Assembly: GCA_900546295.1 (NCBI GenBank) | Contig: URCK01000016.1 | Location: forward strand, 1-27,809 | DNA: 27,809 nt | Direction of reading: 5' to 3' | DNA from: an uncultured Eubacteriales bacterium | Lineage (GTDB): Bacteria > Bacillota > Clostridia > Oscillospirales > Oscillospiraceae | Shown here: positions 14,301 through 21,484 of the stretch, piece by piece | How positions within the stretch are numbered: position 1 is the first letter of the stretch | Layout: each line of letters begins with the position of its first letter | Translations under genes and position numbers: made by a program | The notes under the pieces: generated by a model | Databases searched by the model: none | What the model saw: only the letters and a program-made list of their open reading frames with translations | What the model was told of the DNA's origin: nothing

Positions 14301-14871
14301 GCAAAATGCCCTTGTTGACGACGGCCTGATCGCGGATACCGTGATCCTGCAATTCAAGGTAAAAGTGATCTTCCCCAAAGATCTCGGACAGTGTCAAGGC
14401 ATATTCCTTTGCACCGTTATAGTCCCCATTGCGGAGCCTTCTCGGGATCTCACCGGCAAGGCAGGCCGAGAGCGCAATGAGTCCCTTCGAATGTTCGCGC
14501 AAAAGGTCTAAGTCAATACGCGGCTTGATGTAAAAGCCCTCCACATGCGCCATCGAGACAAGGTAGGAGAGGTTGCGATAGCCCTCCTCATTTTCGCACA
14601 GCAGCACGAGGTGGCGCGCCTCGGAGTCGAATTCATGCTGCTTATCAAAGCGCGTGCGCGGGGCAACGTAGACCTCGCAGCCGATGATGGGCTTGACGCC
14701 CTCTGCCTTGCACGCGCGGTAAAAGTCGATCGCGCCGTACATCACGCCGTGGTCGGTGATGGCGCAGGCGGTCTGCCCCATCGACTTGACGAGCTTTGGA
14801 AGGTCGCGGATGCGGCACGCGCCGTCGAGCAGGCTGAATTCGGTATGGACATGCAGATGCGCAAATGACAT
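11398..14871 (-). CDS. dnaE: DNA polymerase III alpha subunit (DnaE type)
   Basis: A 1157-residue replicative polymerase subunit, normal DnaE length. The PHP domain opens with HLHVHTEFSLLDG (residues 5-17) and continues through ITDHGVMYGAIDFY and PIIGCEVYVAPR. The catalytic palm has MPDIDMDFGDTRR (about 394-405) with the paired Asp, and a third Asp near 547 in LLKMDFLGLRNLTIL. The GPGRGSAAGSIVSYCL nucleotide-binding motif is near residue 355. Fingers and helix-hairpin-helix regions follow, and an OB-fold (ITLAGVVTASKTKMTKKNTLMAYVTLEDG) precedes the C-terminal part. In Gram-positive bacteria with PolC, DnaE extends primers; whether PolC exists here cannot be seen. AAAGGGG lies before the start. 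It is downstream of whiA by 21 bases. Confidence 0.97.
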   Translation of the reverse strand: MSFAHLHVHTEFSLLDGACRIRDLPKLVKSMGQTACAITDHGVMYGAIDFYRACKAEGVKPIIGCEVYVAPRTRFDKQHEFDSEARHLVLLCENEEGYRNLSYLVSMAHVEGFYIKPRIDLDLLREHSKGLIALSACLAGEIPRRLRNGDYNGAKEYALTLSEIFGEDHFYLELQDHGIRDQAVVNKGILRLHEETGLPLVVTNDAHYLRKEDAYAHDVLLCIQTGKTVDDENRMRYEPQRFYLRSTEEMASLFPDYPEAVENTGKIAERCNLEFTFGKYHLPEFKVPEGYTSLTYFKKLCADGFAERYGEGTEKQRAQLEYEQNMIERMGFVDYFLIVSDFVRYAKSVGIPVGPGRGSAAGSIVSYCLSITDIEPMKYGLFFERFLNPERVSMPDIDMDFGDTRRGEVVEYVRRKYGDDHVAQIVTFGTMAARGVIRDVGRALNMSYADCDVIAKLIPAGPHVTLDDAMRISRELREKYEGDEQVKKLVDTARSLEGMPRHASTHAAGVVITKRPVVDYVPLARNDDTIVCQYVMTTLEELGLLKMDFLGLRNLTILDDAVKMIREKDKDFTLVGIPENDDATYEMLAAGRTSGVFQLESSGMTGVCVSLKPQNIEDITALIALYRPGPMESIPKFIACKHDPKKVTYLIPQLESILSITYGCIVYQEQVIQIFQQLAGYSLGQADMLRRAMSKKKVKDIERERDAFLHGDPARNITGCVANGIDEKAAQEIYEEIYAFANYAFNKAHAAAYAVVAYQTAYFKCHYPKEYMAALLSSVLDSSDKVGEYFAECRECGIKLLPPDVNHSADRFTVEPEGIRFGLVAIKNIGRGLILRMMRERELNGPFTDFQDFCRRMDGMEINKRAVENLIRAGAFDSTGAKRAQLIAVYEKVMDGIAAGNRANVEGQIDFFGMGVETAQQAALVLPDIPEFTPQELMAMEKATTGLYLSGHPMDAFRSLARASGAAAIGRVMEDFSQETGPTTFSDGQKITLAGVVTASKTKMTKKNTLMAYVTLEDGTGTMELLCFARVLEQCGSYLQEGQVIYVTGTLSVRDEKAPQLLCDFARPLSSSLSTPAPRQEQGQKAAGQTLYLRLPSANGPEMDILRKILYMFEGRENNVRIRVLDTGKLIGTTCDLHPSLVRDLEERFGKENVVVK

Positions 14872-14892
14872 GGCGCGTTTCCCCTTTCTTAC

Positions 14893-15795
14893 TCAGTTTT
14901 CTCCCCTTGCAATCTCCATGAGCTTGCGGATGCGGTGGTTGAGACAGGATTTTGTCAGCGGCGGGTCAAAGGTCGCCGCCAGCTCCGAAAGCGTCAGCTC
15001 CGGCTGCAAAAGCCGCGCAACAGCGACCTCCTGCAGCTTCACAGGCAGATCTCCTATGGCACCGGACTCGGTCAGACGTGTAAAGGCTTCTACCTGTTCA
15101 CACGCCGCCGTTACAGTCTTATCGAGGTTTGCCGCGTCGCAGTTCACGCGGCGGTTCACGGTGTTTCGCATTTCTTTTTCAATCTTGGCCGATACGATCT
15201 CCAGCGCGCGTCCCGGCGCGCCGATGAGCGTCAGGAGATCCGCGATGTGCTCGCTGCTCTTAAAATAGGTGACGAAACTGCCCTGACGCATCACGTTTTT
15301 CGGCTCAAAGCCCATGTCGCGCAGCAGCGCCTCCACCTCGCGCCCCGCCTGCACATGCGAGGTCGCAAGCTCCAAATGGTAGCGCTTTTGCGGGTCAGTC
15401 ACGCTGCCGCCGGACAAAAACGCCCCGCGCAGGAATGCCGCCCGGCAGCATTCCTCCTCAAGGAGCGCAAAGTTCAGGTGCAGCGCAAAATGCGCCCGGC
15501 GGTCATAGCCGAGCGCATGCCAGATCGCGTCGAGCTTCTCCTCCCGCGTGATGCGAAGCACCAGCTTGCCCCCCTTTTTCTCCTCCGGCAGCTCGTCGAA
15601 CTTCACGCCGAAGGCCTTTTGGAAAAGCCGCGGGAGCCTTGCGGCAAACTCGTCGTTTTCCGTCACGATGCGCACCTCTCCCGCGGAAAAGGCGCTCGCG
15701 TACAGCAGCACGCCGCAGCCCTCCGCCACCGCGCAGCAGCCCCGGCTCAGCGGCGCTTTGCAAAGCTCCGCCTTCACGTCATAAGCGAACGACAA
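14893..15795 (-). CDS. whiA: DNA-binding protein WhiA
   Basis: A 300-residue WhiA homolog, combining a degenerate LAGLIDADG homing-endonuclease fold with a C-terminal helix-turn-helix. In actinobacteria it regulates sporulation septation; in Firmicutes it affects cell division and chromosome segregation. The N-terminal SFAYDVKAELCK matches the family start. The middle shows FLRGAFLSGGSVTDPQKRYHLEL. The C-terminal part has MRNTVNRRVNCDAANLDKTV and the helix-turn-helix LSELAATFDPPLTKSCLNHRIRKL (about 273-296). I chose a TTG start at 15795 because GGAAGGTGAG lies just before it and the family begins here; a longer reading to 15894 runs into rapZ. The usual neighbour yvcK (glmR) is missing between rapZ and whiA. 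Confidence 0.94.
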   Translation of the reverse strand: MSFAYDVKAELCKAPLSRGCCAVAEGCGVLLYASAFSAGEVRIVTENDEFAARLPRLFQKAFGVKFDELPEEKKGGKLVLRITREEKLDAIWHALGYDRRAHFALHLNFALLEEECCRAAFLRGAFLSGGSVTDPQKRYHLELATSHVQAGREVEALLRDMGFEPKNVMRQGSFVTYFKSSEHIADLLTLIGAPGRALEIVSAKIEKEMRNTVNRRVNCDAANLDKTVTAACEQVEAFTRLTESGAIGDLPVKLQEVAVARLLQPELTLSELAATFDPPLTKSCLNHRIRKLMEIARGEN

Positions 15796-15821
15796 GCGCT
15801 CACCTTCCTTCTCTTTGCTTC

Positions 15822-16685
15822 TTATCCGCGCGTGATATCGCGGTGATTTTCGAAAGCCGGATACCCCAGGCTCGAAAGATACGCTGTCAGGCATCGGGCG
15901 ACCGACACGCTCCTGTGGTGGCCGCCTGTGCAGCCCACGGCGATGACGAGCGTGCTCTTCCCCTCTTCTGCGTAGAGCGGCAGCAGGAACGAGAGCAGTC
16001 CCTCGAGCTTTTCGACGAAGGTCCTCGTCTGCGAAAAGGAGAAGACATAGTCGTATACTTCGCTGTCCATGCCCGTTTTCTGCTTGAGCGCGGGCACATA
16101 GAAGGGATTCGGCAAAAAGCGCACGTCGAAGACGAGATCCGCCTCGAGCGGGATGCCGTACTTGTAGCCAAACGACATCACGTTCACGCTCAGCTTGCCG
16201 CGCGCGCTCTTGTCGCCGAAGAGGCGGTAGAGCTCGTTGCGCAGCTTTGCCGCGGGCATCTGCGTCGTGTCGATGACCACGTCCGCGCGCTCGCGCAGCG
16301 GGCGCAGCAGTTCCTCTTCCCGGCGCATCGCCTGCTCGATGCTCATGCCGTCAGACATGAGCGGATGGCGGCGGCGCGTTTCCTTGTAGCGCTTGATGAT
16401 GGTCTCAAGGTCCGCCGTGACGAACAGCAGCCTGCACACATCGCCGCCCTGCTTCAGCCGGTCCATCACGTCGAGCAGGCCGGAAAAGTCCCCGTCACCC
16501 GAGCGGACGTCGCTCACGAGAGCGACGCGGTCATAGCGCCCATCGCTCTGCGCGCAGAAGGCCGCAAACTTGAGCACGATGTCCGCCGGGACGTTATCCA
16601 TCGTAAAGTAGCCCATATCCTCCAGATATGTCGCGGCGCTGGATTTTCCCGCGCCCGACAGCCCGGATATGATCAAAATTTCCAT
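15822..16685 (-). CDS. rapZ: RapZ/YvcJ family nucleotide-binding protein
   Basis: A 287-residue P-loop protein of the RapZ family. In E. coli RapZ is an adapter for RNase E in glucosamine-6-phosphate control; in Bacillus the homolog YvcJ has nucleotide hydrolysis activity and a less clear role. The Walker A motif is GLSGAGKSSAATYLEDMGY (residues 8-26). Later family motifs are LVSDVRSGD, RRRHPLM, VNVMSFGYKYGIPLEADLVFDVRFLPNPFYVP, and the C-terminal IAVGCTGGHHRSVSVAR. It starts one base after the murB stop and is 26 bases ahead of whiA, consistent with the conserved rapZ-(yvcK)-whiA group. Confidence 0.95.
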   Translation of the reverse strand: MEILIISGLSGAGKSSAATYLEDMGYFTMDNVPADIVLKFAAFCAQSDGRYDRVALVSDVRSGDGDFSGLLDVMDRLKQGGDVCRLLFVTADLETIIKRYKETRRRHPLMSDGMSIEQAMRREEELLRPLRERADVVIDTTQMPAAKLRNELYRLFGDKSARGKLSVNVMSFGYKYGIPLEADLVFDVRFLPNPFYVPALKQKTGMDSEVYDYVFSFSQTRTFVEKLEGLLSFLLPLYAEEGKSTLVIAVGCTGGHHRSVSVARCLTAYLSSLGYPAFENHRDITRG

Positions 16686-16686
16686 C

Positions 16687-17610
16687 TCATTCCTCTTCCT
16701 GCCGGATGATCTTCACCTCCGGCTCCAGCATTACGCCGTGCGCGTCGTAAACGGTCTTTTGCACCTTCTCGATGAGCGCGAGCACGTCCGCGCAGGTCGC
16801 GCCGCCAACGTTGACGACAAAGCCCGCGTGCTTGCTTGATACCTCCGCCCCGCCGACGCGGCAGCCCTTGAGGCCGCAGCCCTCGATGAGCGTGCCGGCA
16901 AAGTAGCCCGCCGGGCGCTTGAAGGTGCTGCCCGCGCTCGGGAGCTCGAGCGGCTGGCTCGCCTTGCGCCGCGCCATCAGCTCGTCCATCTTCGCTTTGA
17001 TCGCCTCGCCCTCGCCCTTTTGGAGCTTCAGCTTCGCGCCGAGCACGATGCCCTCTCCCGCGGAGAAGGCGCTGTGGCGGTAGGAAAAGTCCAGCTCCGC
17101 GGGCGAAAGCGTCCTCACACCGTCCGGATACAGGGCCGTCACCTCGGTGACAACATCCTTGAGCTCGCCGCCGTAGGCGCCCGCGTTCATCACGATGCCG
17201 CCGCCGAGCGTACCCGGGATGCCGTGGGCGAATTCAAGCCCCGTGAGGCCTTGCTTCCACGCAAAGACCGCAAGCTGGCAGAGGGACACGCCCGCGTCTG
17301 CCTCGATCGTATCCTCGAGCGTAAGGCGCATCTGCGCAAGGCGCGCCGAGGTATCGATGACCACGGTATCGAGCCCCTCGTCCGTGATCAGCAGGTTTGT
17401 ACCGTTGCCGATGAGCAGCGGCTTCACGCCCGCGTCCTGCAAAAAGCCCATCAGCACGACGAGCTGCTCGCGCGTTTCGGGGAAGGCCATGCGCCTTGCC
17501 GGCCCTCCGATGCGAAACGAGGTGTGCTTCGCCATCGGCTCATCCTTGACCCACTTGAGGTCGGGAAGATAGACCTCTATCGTTTTGTCCAGTGCCGTGT
17601 ACCACGCCAT
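16687..17610 (-). CDS. murB: UDP-N-acetylenolpyruvoylglucosamine reductase
   Basis: A 307-residue FAD enzyme that reduces UDP-GlcNAc-enolpyruvate with NADPH to UDP-MurNAc, the second committed step of peptidoglycan precursor synthesis. The FAD-binding domain shows HTSFRIGGPA (about 29-38), IGNGTNLLI, and IPGTLGGGIVMNAGAYGGEL. The C-terminal domain has LPSAGSTFKRP with the catalytic Ser, IEGCGLKGCRVGGAEVSSKHAGFVVN, and the catalytic Glu in the closing MLEPEVKII. It lacks the extra C-terminal region of type I enzymes, so it is type II, as in other Gram-positive bacteria. It follows hprK by 16 bases. Confidence 0.96.
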   Translation of the reverse strand: MAWYTALDKTIEVYLPDLKWVKDEPMAKHTSFRIGGPARRMAFPETREQLVVLMGFLQDAGVKPLLIGNGTNLLITDEGLDTVVIDTSARLAQMRLTLEDTIEADAGVSLCQLAVFAWKQGLTGLEFAHGIPGTLGGGIVMNAGAYGGELKDVVTEVTALYPDGVRTLSPAELDFSYRHSAFSAGEGIVLGAKLKLQKGEGEAIKAKMDELMARRKASQPLELPSAGSTFKRPAGYFAGTLIEGCGLKGCRVGGAEVSSKHAGFVVNVGGATCADVLALIEKVQKTVYDAHGVMLEPEVKIIRQEEE

Positions 17611-17626
17611 AGCTTCAAGTCCTCCG

Positions 17627-18589
17627 TTACGGGTTTTGCTTCTTTGCTTCGTTCTCGCGGGTCACGCGGTCGATGTGCCCGTCGATCTGCGCGGCGAACT
17701 CACGCGCGGAGTTGAAGCCGTGCTTCTTCTGGCGGTTGTTCATCGCCGCCAGCTCCACGATCGCCGCAAGGTTGCGGCCTGCGCTGACCGGAATGGTCAT
17801 CTGCGGCACGGGCACTTCAAGGATCGTCGTATGGTTTTCGTCAAGGCCCAGGCGGTCGTAGAACTTATCGTCCGCCCACTTTTCAAACTGGATGACCATG
17901 TCGATCTCCGTCGAATCCTGCACCGCGCCCACGCCAAAGAGCTTTTCAACGTCGATGACGCCGACGCCGCGCACCTCAAGATAGTTGCGGATGAGCTCCG
18001 GCGCCGTGCCAATGAGCGACGAGCCAATGCGTGTGATCTCCACAGCGTCGTCCGCGACGAGGCGGTGGCCGCGCTTGATGAGCTCGATGGCGGTCTCGCT
18101 CTTGCCGATGCCGCTGTCGCCGAAGATGAGCACGCCCTCGCCGTACACGTCCACCAGCACGCCGTGGCGCGTGATGACGGGCGCGAGCGCGTGGTTGAGG
18201 TAATCGATCGTCATGGAGGTGAACTCGACGGAGGTGTGGTGCGTGCGCAGCAGCGTGCGGCCGTATTTCTGCGCCATTTCAAGGCACTCCGGGAAGATGT
18301 CCAGATTGCGCGAGACGACCAGCGCCGGGATCTCATAGCAGAACAGGTCCTCAAAGCACTTGCGCCGCTCATCGGAGGAGTAGCCGCGCAGGAACGTCAC
18401 CTCGCTCTTGCCGATGATCTGCAATCTGCGCGGGTCGAAATAGTCGAAAAAGCCGATAAACTGAAGGCCCGGACGGTTGACGTCCGTAATGGTCAGAATC
18501 TCGGTGTCATAGTCCGTTCCACGGTTGATGACCTCCATCTGGAACTTCTCTACGATGTCCTTTACGCGGACAGAGCGATTGGTATTCAT
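17627..18589 (-). CDS. hprK: HPr kinase/phosphorylase
   Basis: A 320-residue bifunctional enzyme that phosphorylates Ser46 of HPr and removes the phosphate, controlling carbon catabolite repression and sugar uptake in low-GC-type Gram-positive bacteria. The N-terminal domain contains RPGLQFIGFFDYFDPRRLQIIGKSE. The P-loop is GDSGIGKS (157-164), followed by the RGHRLVADDAVE segment, and the family signature is EVRGVGVIDVEKLFG (205-219). The K-motif-like ISTTAWALDENHT equivalent here reads FYDRLGLDENHTTILEVPVPQMTIPV. The ATG at 18589 follows GAGGG; a promoter is at 18633-18661. It heads the long hprK-murB-rapZ-whiA-dnaE run. Confidence 0.96.
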   Translation of the reverse strand: MNTNRSVRVKDIVEKFQMEVINRGTDYDTEILTITDVNRPGLQFIGFFDYFDPRRLQIIGKSEVTFLRGYSSDERRKCFEDLFCYEIPALVVSRNLDIFPECLEMAQKYGRTLLRTHHTSVEFTSMTIDYLNHALAPVITRHGVLVDVYGEGVLIFGDSGIGKSETAIELIKRGHRLVADDAVEITRIGSSLIGTAPELIRNYLEVRGVGVIDVEKLFGVGAVQDSTEIDMVIQFEKWADDKFYDRLGLDENHTTILEVPVPQMTIPVSAGRNLAAIVELAAMNNRQKKHGFNSAREFAAQIDGHIDRVTRENEAKKQNP

Positions 18590-18632
18590 AGTTGCCCTCC
18601 ATGCGGAAAAACATTAAAATGTATGCATTCTC

Positions 18633-18661
18633 ATTATAATCGTTCCCCCCCTTTTTTACAA
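18633..18661 (-). promoter_or_regulatory. Sigma-A promoter for the hprK-murB-rapZ-whiA-dnaE run
   Basis: On the minus strand TTGTAA (18661-18656), a 17-base spacer and a perfect TATAAT (18638-18633), about 45 bases before the hprK start. Confidence 0.72.
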
Positions 18662-18751
18662 GGGAAACCGCCCTCCCCCGCGCCGCTTTTTTCATCCGGC
18701 ACGTCCGCGCAAAAAAATTACCGACTTTTTCATCTTTTTTGAAAATAAGGC

Positions 18752-18780
18752 TTGCATTTTGCGTTCGAATCTGCTATAGT
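18752..18780 (+). promoter_or_regulatory. Sigma-A promoter for rpmB
   Basis: TTGCAT (18752-18757), a 17-base spacer and TATAGT (18775-18780), with a leader of about 50 bases before the rpmB start. It is divergent from the hprK promoter. Confidence 0.72.
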
Positions 18781-18837
18781 ATCAACTGCTTGTGAATGAC
18801 CAAGCCTTGATTTGATTACAGCAAGGAGGTGCAACGG

Positions 18838-19026
18838 ATGGCAAAGTGCGAGTTTTGCGACAAGGGTGTTTCGTTCGGTATCAGAGTTTCCCACTCTCAC
18901 CGTCGTTCCAACCGTCCCTGGAAGCCCAACGTCAAGCGCGTGAAGGCTATCGTCAATGGTACGCCCCGCCATGTCTATGTTTGTACCCGCTGTCTGCGTT
19001 CCGGTAAGGTTACCCGCGCAATCTAA
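18838..19026 (+). CDS. rpmB: 50S ribosomal protein L28
   Basis: A 62-residue large-subunit ribosomal protein. It carries the zinc-ribbon version of L28: Cys4-Cys7 (MAKCEFC) and Cys49-Cys52 (VYVCTRC), with the RVSHSHRRSNRPWKPN segment that identifies the family. I used the ATG at 18838, seven bases after GGAGGT, rather than the ATG nine bases upstream that sits on that site. It is monocistronic, with its own promoter and a strong terminator just after the stop. Confidence 0.97.
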   Translation: MAKCEFCDKGVSFGIRVSHSHRRSNRPWKPNVKRVKAIVNGTPRHVYVCTRCLRSGKVTRAI

Positions 19027-19041
19027 GCGACCAAACAGATT

Positions 19042-19071
19042 AGAAGCACTGCGAAAGCAGTGCTTCTTTTT
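19042..19071 (+). terminator. Intrinsic terminator after rpmB
   Basis: AGAAGCACTGC and GCAGTGCTTCT pair perfectly around a GAAA tetraloop, followed by a T-run. Confidence 0.92.
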
Positions 19072-19081
19072 GTTTTCCTGC

Positions 19082-19109
19082 TTGCATCCCCCTTTCCTTC
19101 TGTTATACT
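19082..19109 (+). promoter_or_regulatory. Sigma-A promoter for the plus-strand GNAT gene
   Basis: TTGCAT (19082-19087), a 16-base spacer and TATACT (19104-19109), about 43 bases before the start codon. Confidence 0.62.
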
Positions 19110-19151
19110 GAAGAAAAGACCCATCGAAACAATTTTGTCAGGAGGATACCA

Positions 19152-19646
19152 ATGGAGCGCATCAGACGTGTTTGTCCCGGCGATGAAGAGCGCCTCGCCT
19201 ACGTGCAGACAGAGAGCTGGAAGTCCGCCTTTCGGGAGATCGTCCCCGCAGAGATCCTTGCAGAATGTACCGAGCTTGAACCGGCCAGAGCGATGTATCG
19301 TCGCCTTCTCAATAAAGGCTTTGGCAATGGCTATCTTCTTGAGCTGGACGGCAAAGCGCACTGCATCGCATGGTGGAGCGAGGCGCGGGACGAAGACGTG
19401 GCCGGCTGCGCGGAGCTGATCTGCATCCACTCGCTTCCAGAAAACTGGCGCAGGGGCCACGGCAGCGCAATGATGGAGCGGGTACTTACGGATGTCAAAA
19501 AAGCGGGCTATGAAACGCTCGTGCTATGGGTGTTCGAAAAGAACACGAGGGCAATCAGGTTTTATGAGTCCTTCGGCTTTGCGCCGAGTGGAAAAAAGCG
19601 CCCCTCCCTCGGCGCAGTCGAAGAAATGTACTGCAAAGCGCTGTGA
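19152..19646 (+). CDS. GNAT family N-acetyltransferase
   Basis: A 164-residue acetyltransferase of unknown substrate. The N-terminal segment RIRRVCPGDEERLAYVQTESWKSAFREIVP is typical of GNATs with a WxxAF motif. The acetyl-CoA-binding loop is NWRRGHGSAMMERVL (about 97-111), and the C-terminal motif is LWVFEKNTRAIRFYESFGF. GGAGG lies six bases before the ATG. It has its own promoter and ends at a terminator shared with the convergent Nudix gene. It differs from the GNAT at 10928 and is not a recent copy. Confidence 0.9.
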   Translation: MERIRRVCPGDEERLAYVQTESWKSAFREIVPAEILAECTELEPARAMYRRLLNKGFGNGYLLELDGKAHCIAWWSEARDEDVAGCAELICIHSLPENWRRGHGSAMMERVLTDVKKAGYETLVLWVFEKNTRAIRFYESFGFAPSGKKRPSLGAVEEMYCKAL

Positions 19647-19654
19647 TGCGCACG

Positions 19655-19683
19655 AAAAAAGCCGCCCTGGGGCGGCTTTTCCT
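19655..19683. terminator. Bidirectional terminator between GNAT and Nudix genes
   Basis: AAAAGCCGCC and GGCGGCTTTT pair around CTGG, with T-rich ends on both strands. It serves the plus-strand GNAT gene and the minus-strand Nudix gene, which stops at 19685. Confidence 0.85.
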
Positions 19684-19684
19684 T

Positions 19685-20260
19685 TTATTTCTTTTCCGCG
19701 TGAAACTGCCGCATCTTCTCGTTGAGCTTATTGTAGATATGCTCACGGAACCATTTTTCGCTGCTGGCCTGCACCGCGCCCTCCGGTGTGAACCATTTCA
19801 CGCCGCTGTTCTCGTCGGGCTTTATTGTGAGCGCGTCGGTATCGTCCGCGACGAGAAGATAGGTCACGTTCAGGTGCAGGTGCGAGGAAACATATTTCCC
19901 GCGTTTTTGATGACCGTCCACGGTCAAAACCTCGAGAGAGAAGATGTCCTCGCTTGCCGGACGGACGTTCTGAACGCCGCTCTCCTCGCGCACCTCTCTG
20001 AGCGCGACAGCGAGCAGGTCCTCTTCCCCGTCGGCGTGTCCGCCGAGCCACGACCATGAATCGTAAAGGTTGTGGTACGCCATCAGCACGCGGTCGAAGC
20101 TTTCATTCACGACCCACGCCGATGCCGTCATGTGGCAGAGCGCGTTGTCGCGCGTGAAGACGTCCGCAAATGCGTTCAGGCAGTCGAGCATCACGCTCTT
20201 GTCCCGCGTTTCCTGCTCGTTATACGGCCGGTAATTCTCAATTTGCTCAATAATTTCCAT
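19685..20260 (-). CDS. Nudix hydrolase
   Basis: A 191-residue hydrolase for a nucleoside diphosphate linked to some other moiety; the substrate cannot be told. A perfect Nudix box, G(x5)E(x7)REVxEExGV, spans residues 74-96, in the context DSWSWLGGHADGEEDLLAVALREVREESGV split by the catalytic loop-helix-loop. The N-terminal part (EIIEQIENYRPYNEQETRD, then MLDCLNAF and RDNALCHMTASAWVVN) matches Nudix proteins of about 190 residues found in clostridia, some labelled NUDIX near isopentenyl isomerase-like folds. I used the ATG at 20260, after GAGGGTAG. The upstream region is the five-hairpin cluster. Confidence 0.9.
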   Translation of the reverse strand: MEIIEQIENYRPYNEQETRDKSVMLDCLNAFADVFTRDNALCHMTASAWVVNESFDRVLMAYHNLYDSWSWLGGHADGEEDLLAVALREVREESGVQNVRPASEDIFSLEVLTVDGHQKRGKYVSSHLHLNVTYLLVADDTDALTIKPDENSGVKWFTPEGAVQASSEKWFREHIYNKLNEKMRQFHAEKK

Positions 20261-20277
20261 CGCTACCCTCAATATAT

Positions 20278-20479
20278 TTTCGCGCCCGCAGGCGCGAAAC
20301 AGCATCGCAGATTTTGCGCCGCGCACGGCGCAAATAAATTTAAATCATTTTTCTGACGACATGCGCGTCAGAAAAATTCTTTGCACGTAGTGAGTGTCGA
20401 GTTGTCCGCTTACGCGGACAGCTCGGCACAGAACGAAGTGAAACTTTTTCAAAAGCGAGGGGCAAAGCCCCTCGCTTTT
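20278..20479. repeat. Cluster of five intergenic hairpins
   Basis: Between gpsA and the Nudix gene, nearly all of the 222-base gap consists of inverted repeats. They are: TTTCGCGCC/GGCGCGAAA (20278-20299, loop CGCA); TTTGCGCCG/CGGCGCAAA (20313-20334, loop CGCA); TTTTTCTGACG/CGTCAGAAAAA (20348-20376); CGAGTTGTCCGC/GCGGACAGCTCG with one wobble (20398-20425); and AAAAGCGAGGGGC/GCCCCTCGCTTTT (20451-20479). The stems differ in sequence, so this is not a simple tandem repeat. It may be a composite of mobile palindromic elements or a stable RNA region. Confidence 0.75.
20451..20479 (-). terminator. Probable terminator of the der-plsY-gpsA operon
   Basis: The hairpin AAAAGCGAGGGGC/GCCCCTCGCTTTT begins four bases after the gpsA stop. 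The T-run is only four bases before GAAAAAG, so termination may be partial. Confidence 0.55.
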
Positions 20480-20482
20480 GAG

Positions 20483-21484
20483 TCATAACCAGCTGCAATC
20501 GCTTTCCTTCTTCGGCGTGCGGCTCATCAGCACACCGACGAGCGGCGCGGCGCTCTTGCCCTCGTAGAGGACTTCGTACACCGCCGTCGAGATCGGCATT
20601 TCCACGCCATAGCGCTGCGCAAGCTCGTGCGCGCTGCACGCGGCATAGTAGCCCTCGACGACTGCGCCGACTTCGTCCATGGCCTCCTTCGCGCTCTTGC
20701 CCTGTCCGATGAGAATGCCCGCGCGATGGTTGCGCGAGTGCATCGACGTGCAGGTGACGATCAGATCGCCCATGCCGGCAAGGCCCGCGAGCGTTTCCTT
20801 GCGTCCGCCCATGCGCTCTGCAAGGCGCGAGATCTCGCTCAGCGCGCGCGTGATGAGCAGCGCGCGCGAGTTGTCGCCCATGCCGCAGCCATCGCTGATG
20901 CCGCAGCACAGCGCCGCGACGTTCTTGAGCGCGCCCGCCAGCTCTACGCCGACGGTGTCGTCGTGCGTGTAGACGCGGAAGACTTCGTTCATAAAAGCGC
21001 GCTGCACGGTCTCGGCGCTCGCCTGATCGGCGGACGCAGCCACGCAGCCCGTCGGCAGACGGCGCGCGACCTCCTCGGCGTGCGAGGGGCCGGAGAGCAC
21101 CGCAACGCGATAGCCCTCCCCACATTCCTGCGCGATGATCTCGCTCATGCGCAGGTGCGTTCCGCGCTCGATGCCTTTTGTCAGCGACACGAGCAGAGAG
21201 CCTTCCCTCAGATGCGGCGCGGCCTCATGCGCGACCGAGCGCAGCGCGAAAGACGGCGAGGCGAAGACGACCATCTCCGCGTTTTCGAGCACGGAAAGGT
21301 CGCTCGTCACGGCAATACGCGCAGGGATGCGCACGCCTTTTAGTAAAGGGTTTTCCCTTGTCTTATTCAGCAATTCCGCCTTTTTCGGGTCATGCGACCA
21401 GAGCGTGACGGCATGGTCGTTGTCAGATAGCAGCATCGCTGCGGCCGTACCCCAGCCGCCCGAGCCAAGCACTACAATATTCAT
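20483..21484 (-). CDS. gpsA: NAD(P)H-dependent glycerol-3-phosphate dehydrogenase
   Basis: A 333-residue cytoplasmic enzyme that reduces dihydroxyacetone phosphate to sn-glycerol-3-phosphate for phospholipids. The N-terminal Rossmann motif is VVLGSGGWGTAAAMLLS. Later motifs are VSLTKGIE, SGPSHAEEVARRLPT, the substrate-site ELAGALKNVAALCCGISDGCGMGDNSRALLITR, and LAGMGDLIVTC with its family-typical STxSRN-like HSRNHRAG. The start overlaps the plsY stop (ATGA). Coupling with plsY makes sense because PlsY uses the product as acceptor. Confidence 0.97.
   Translation of the reverse strand: MNIVVLGSGGWGTAAAMLLSDNDHAVTLWSHDPKKAELLNKTRENPLLKGVRIPARIAVTSDLSVLENAEMVVFASPSFALRSVAHEAAPHLREGSLLVSLTKGIERGTHLRMSEIIAQECGEGYRVAVLSGPSHAEEVARRLPTGCVAASADQASAETVQRAFMNEVFRVYTHDDTVGVELAGALKNVAALCCGISDGCGMGDNSRALLITRALSEISRLAERMGGRKETLAGLAGMGDLIVTCTSMHSRNHRAGILIGQGKSAKEAMDEVGAVVEGYYAACSAHELAQRYGVEMPISTAVYEVLYEGKSAAPLVGVLMSRTPKKESDCSWL

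Noticed and set aside
20278..20479. CRISPR array
   Set aside because: The hairpins differ from one another in sequence and spacing, there is no constant repeat, and no cas gene is nearby.
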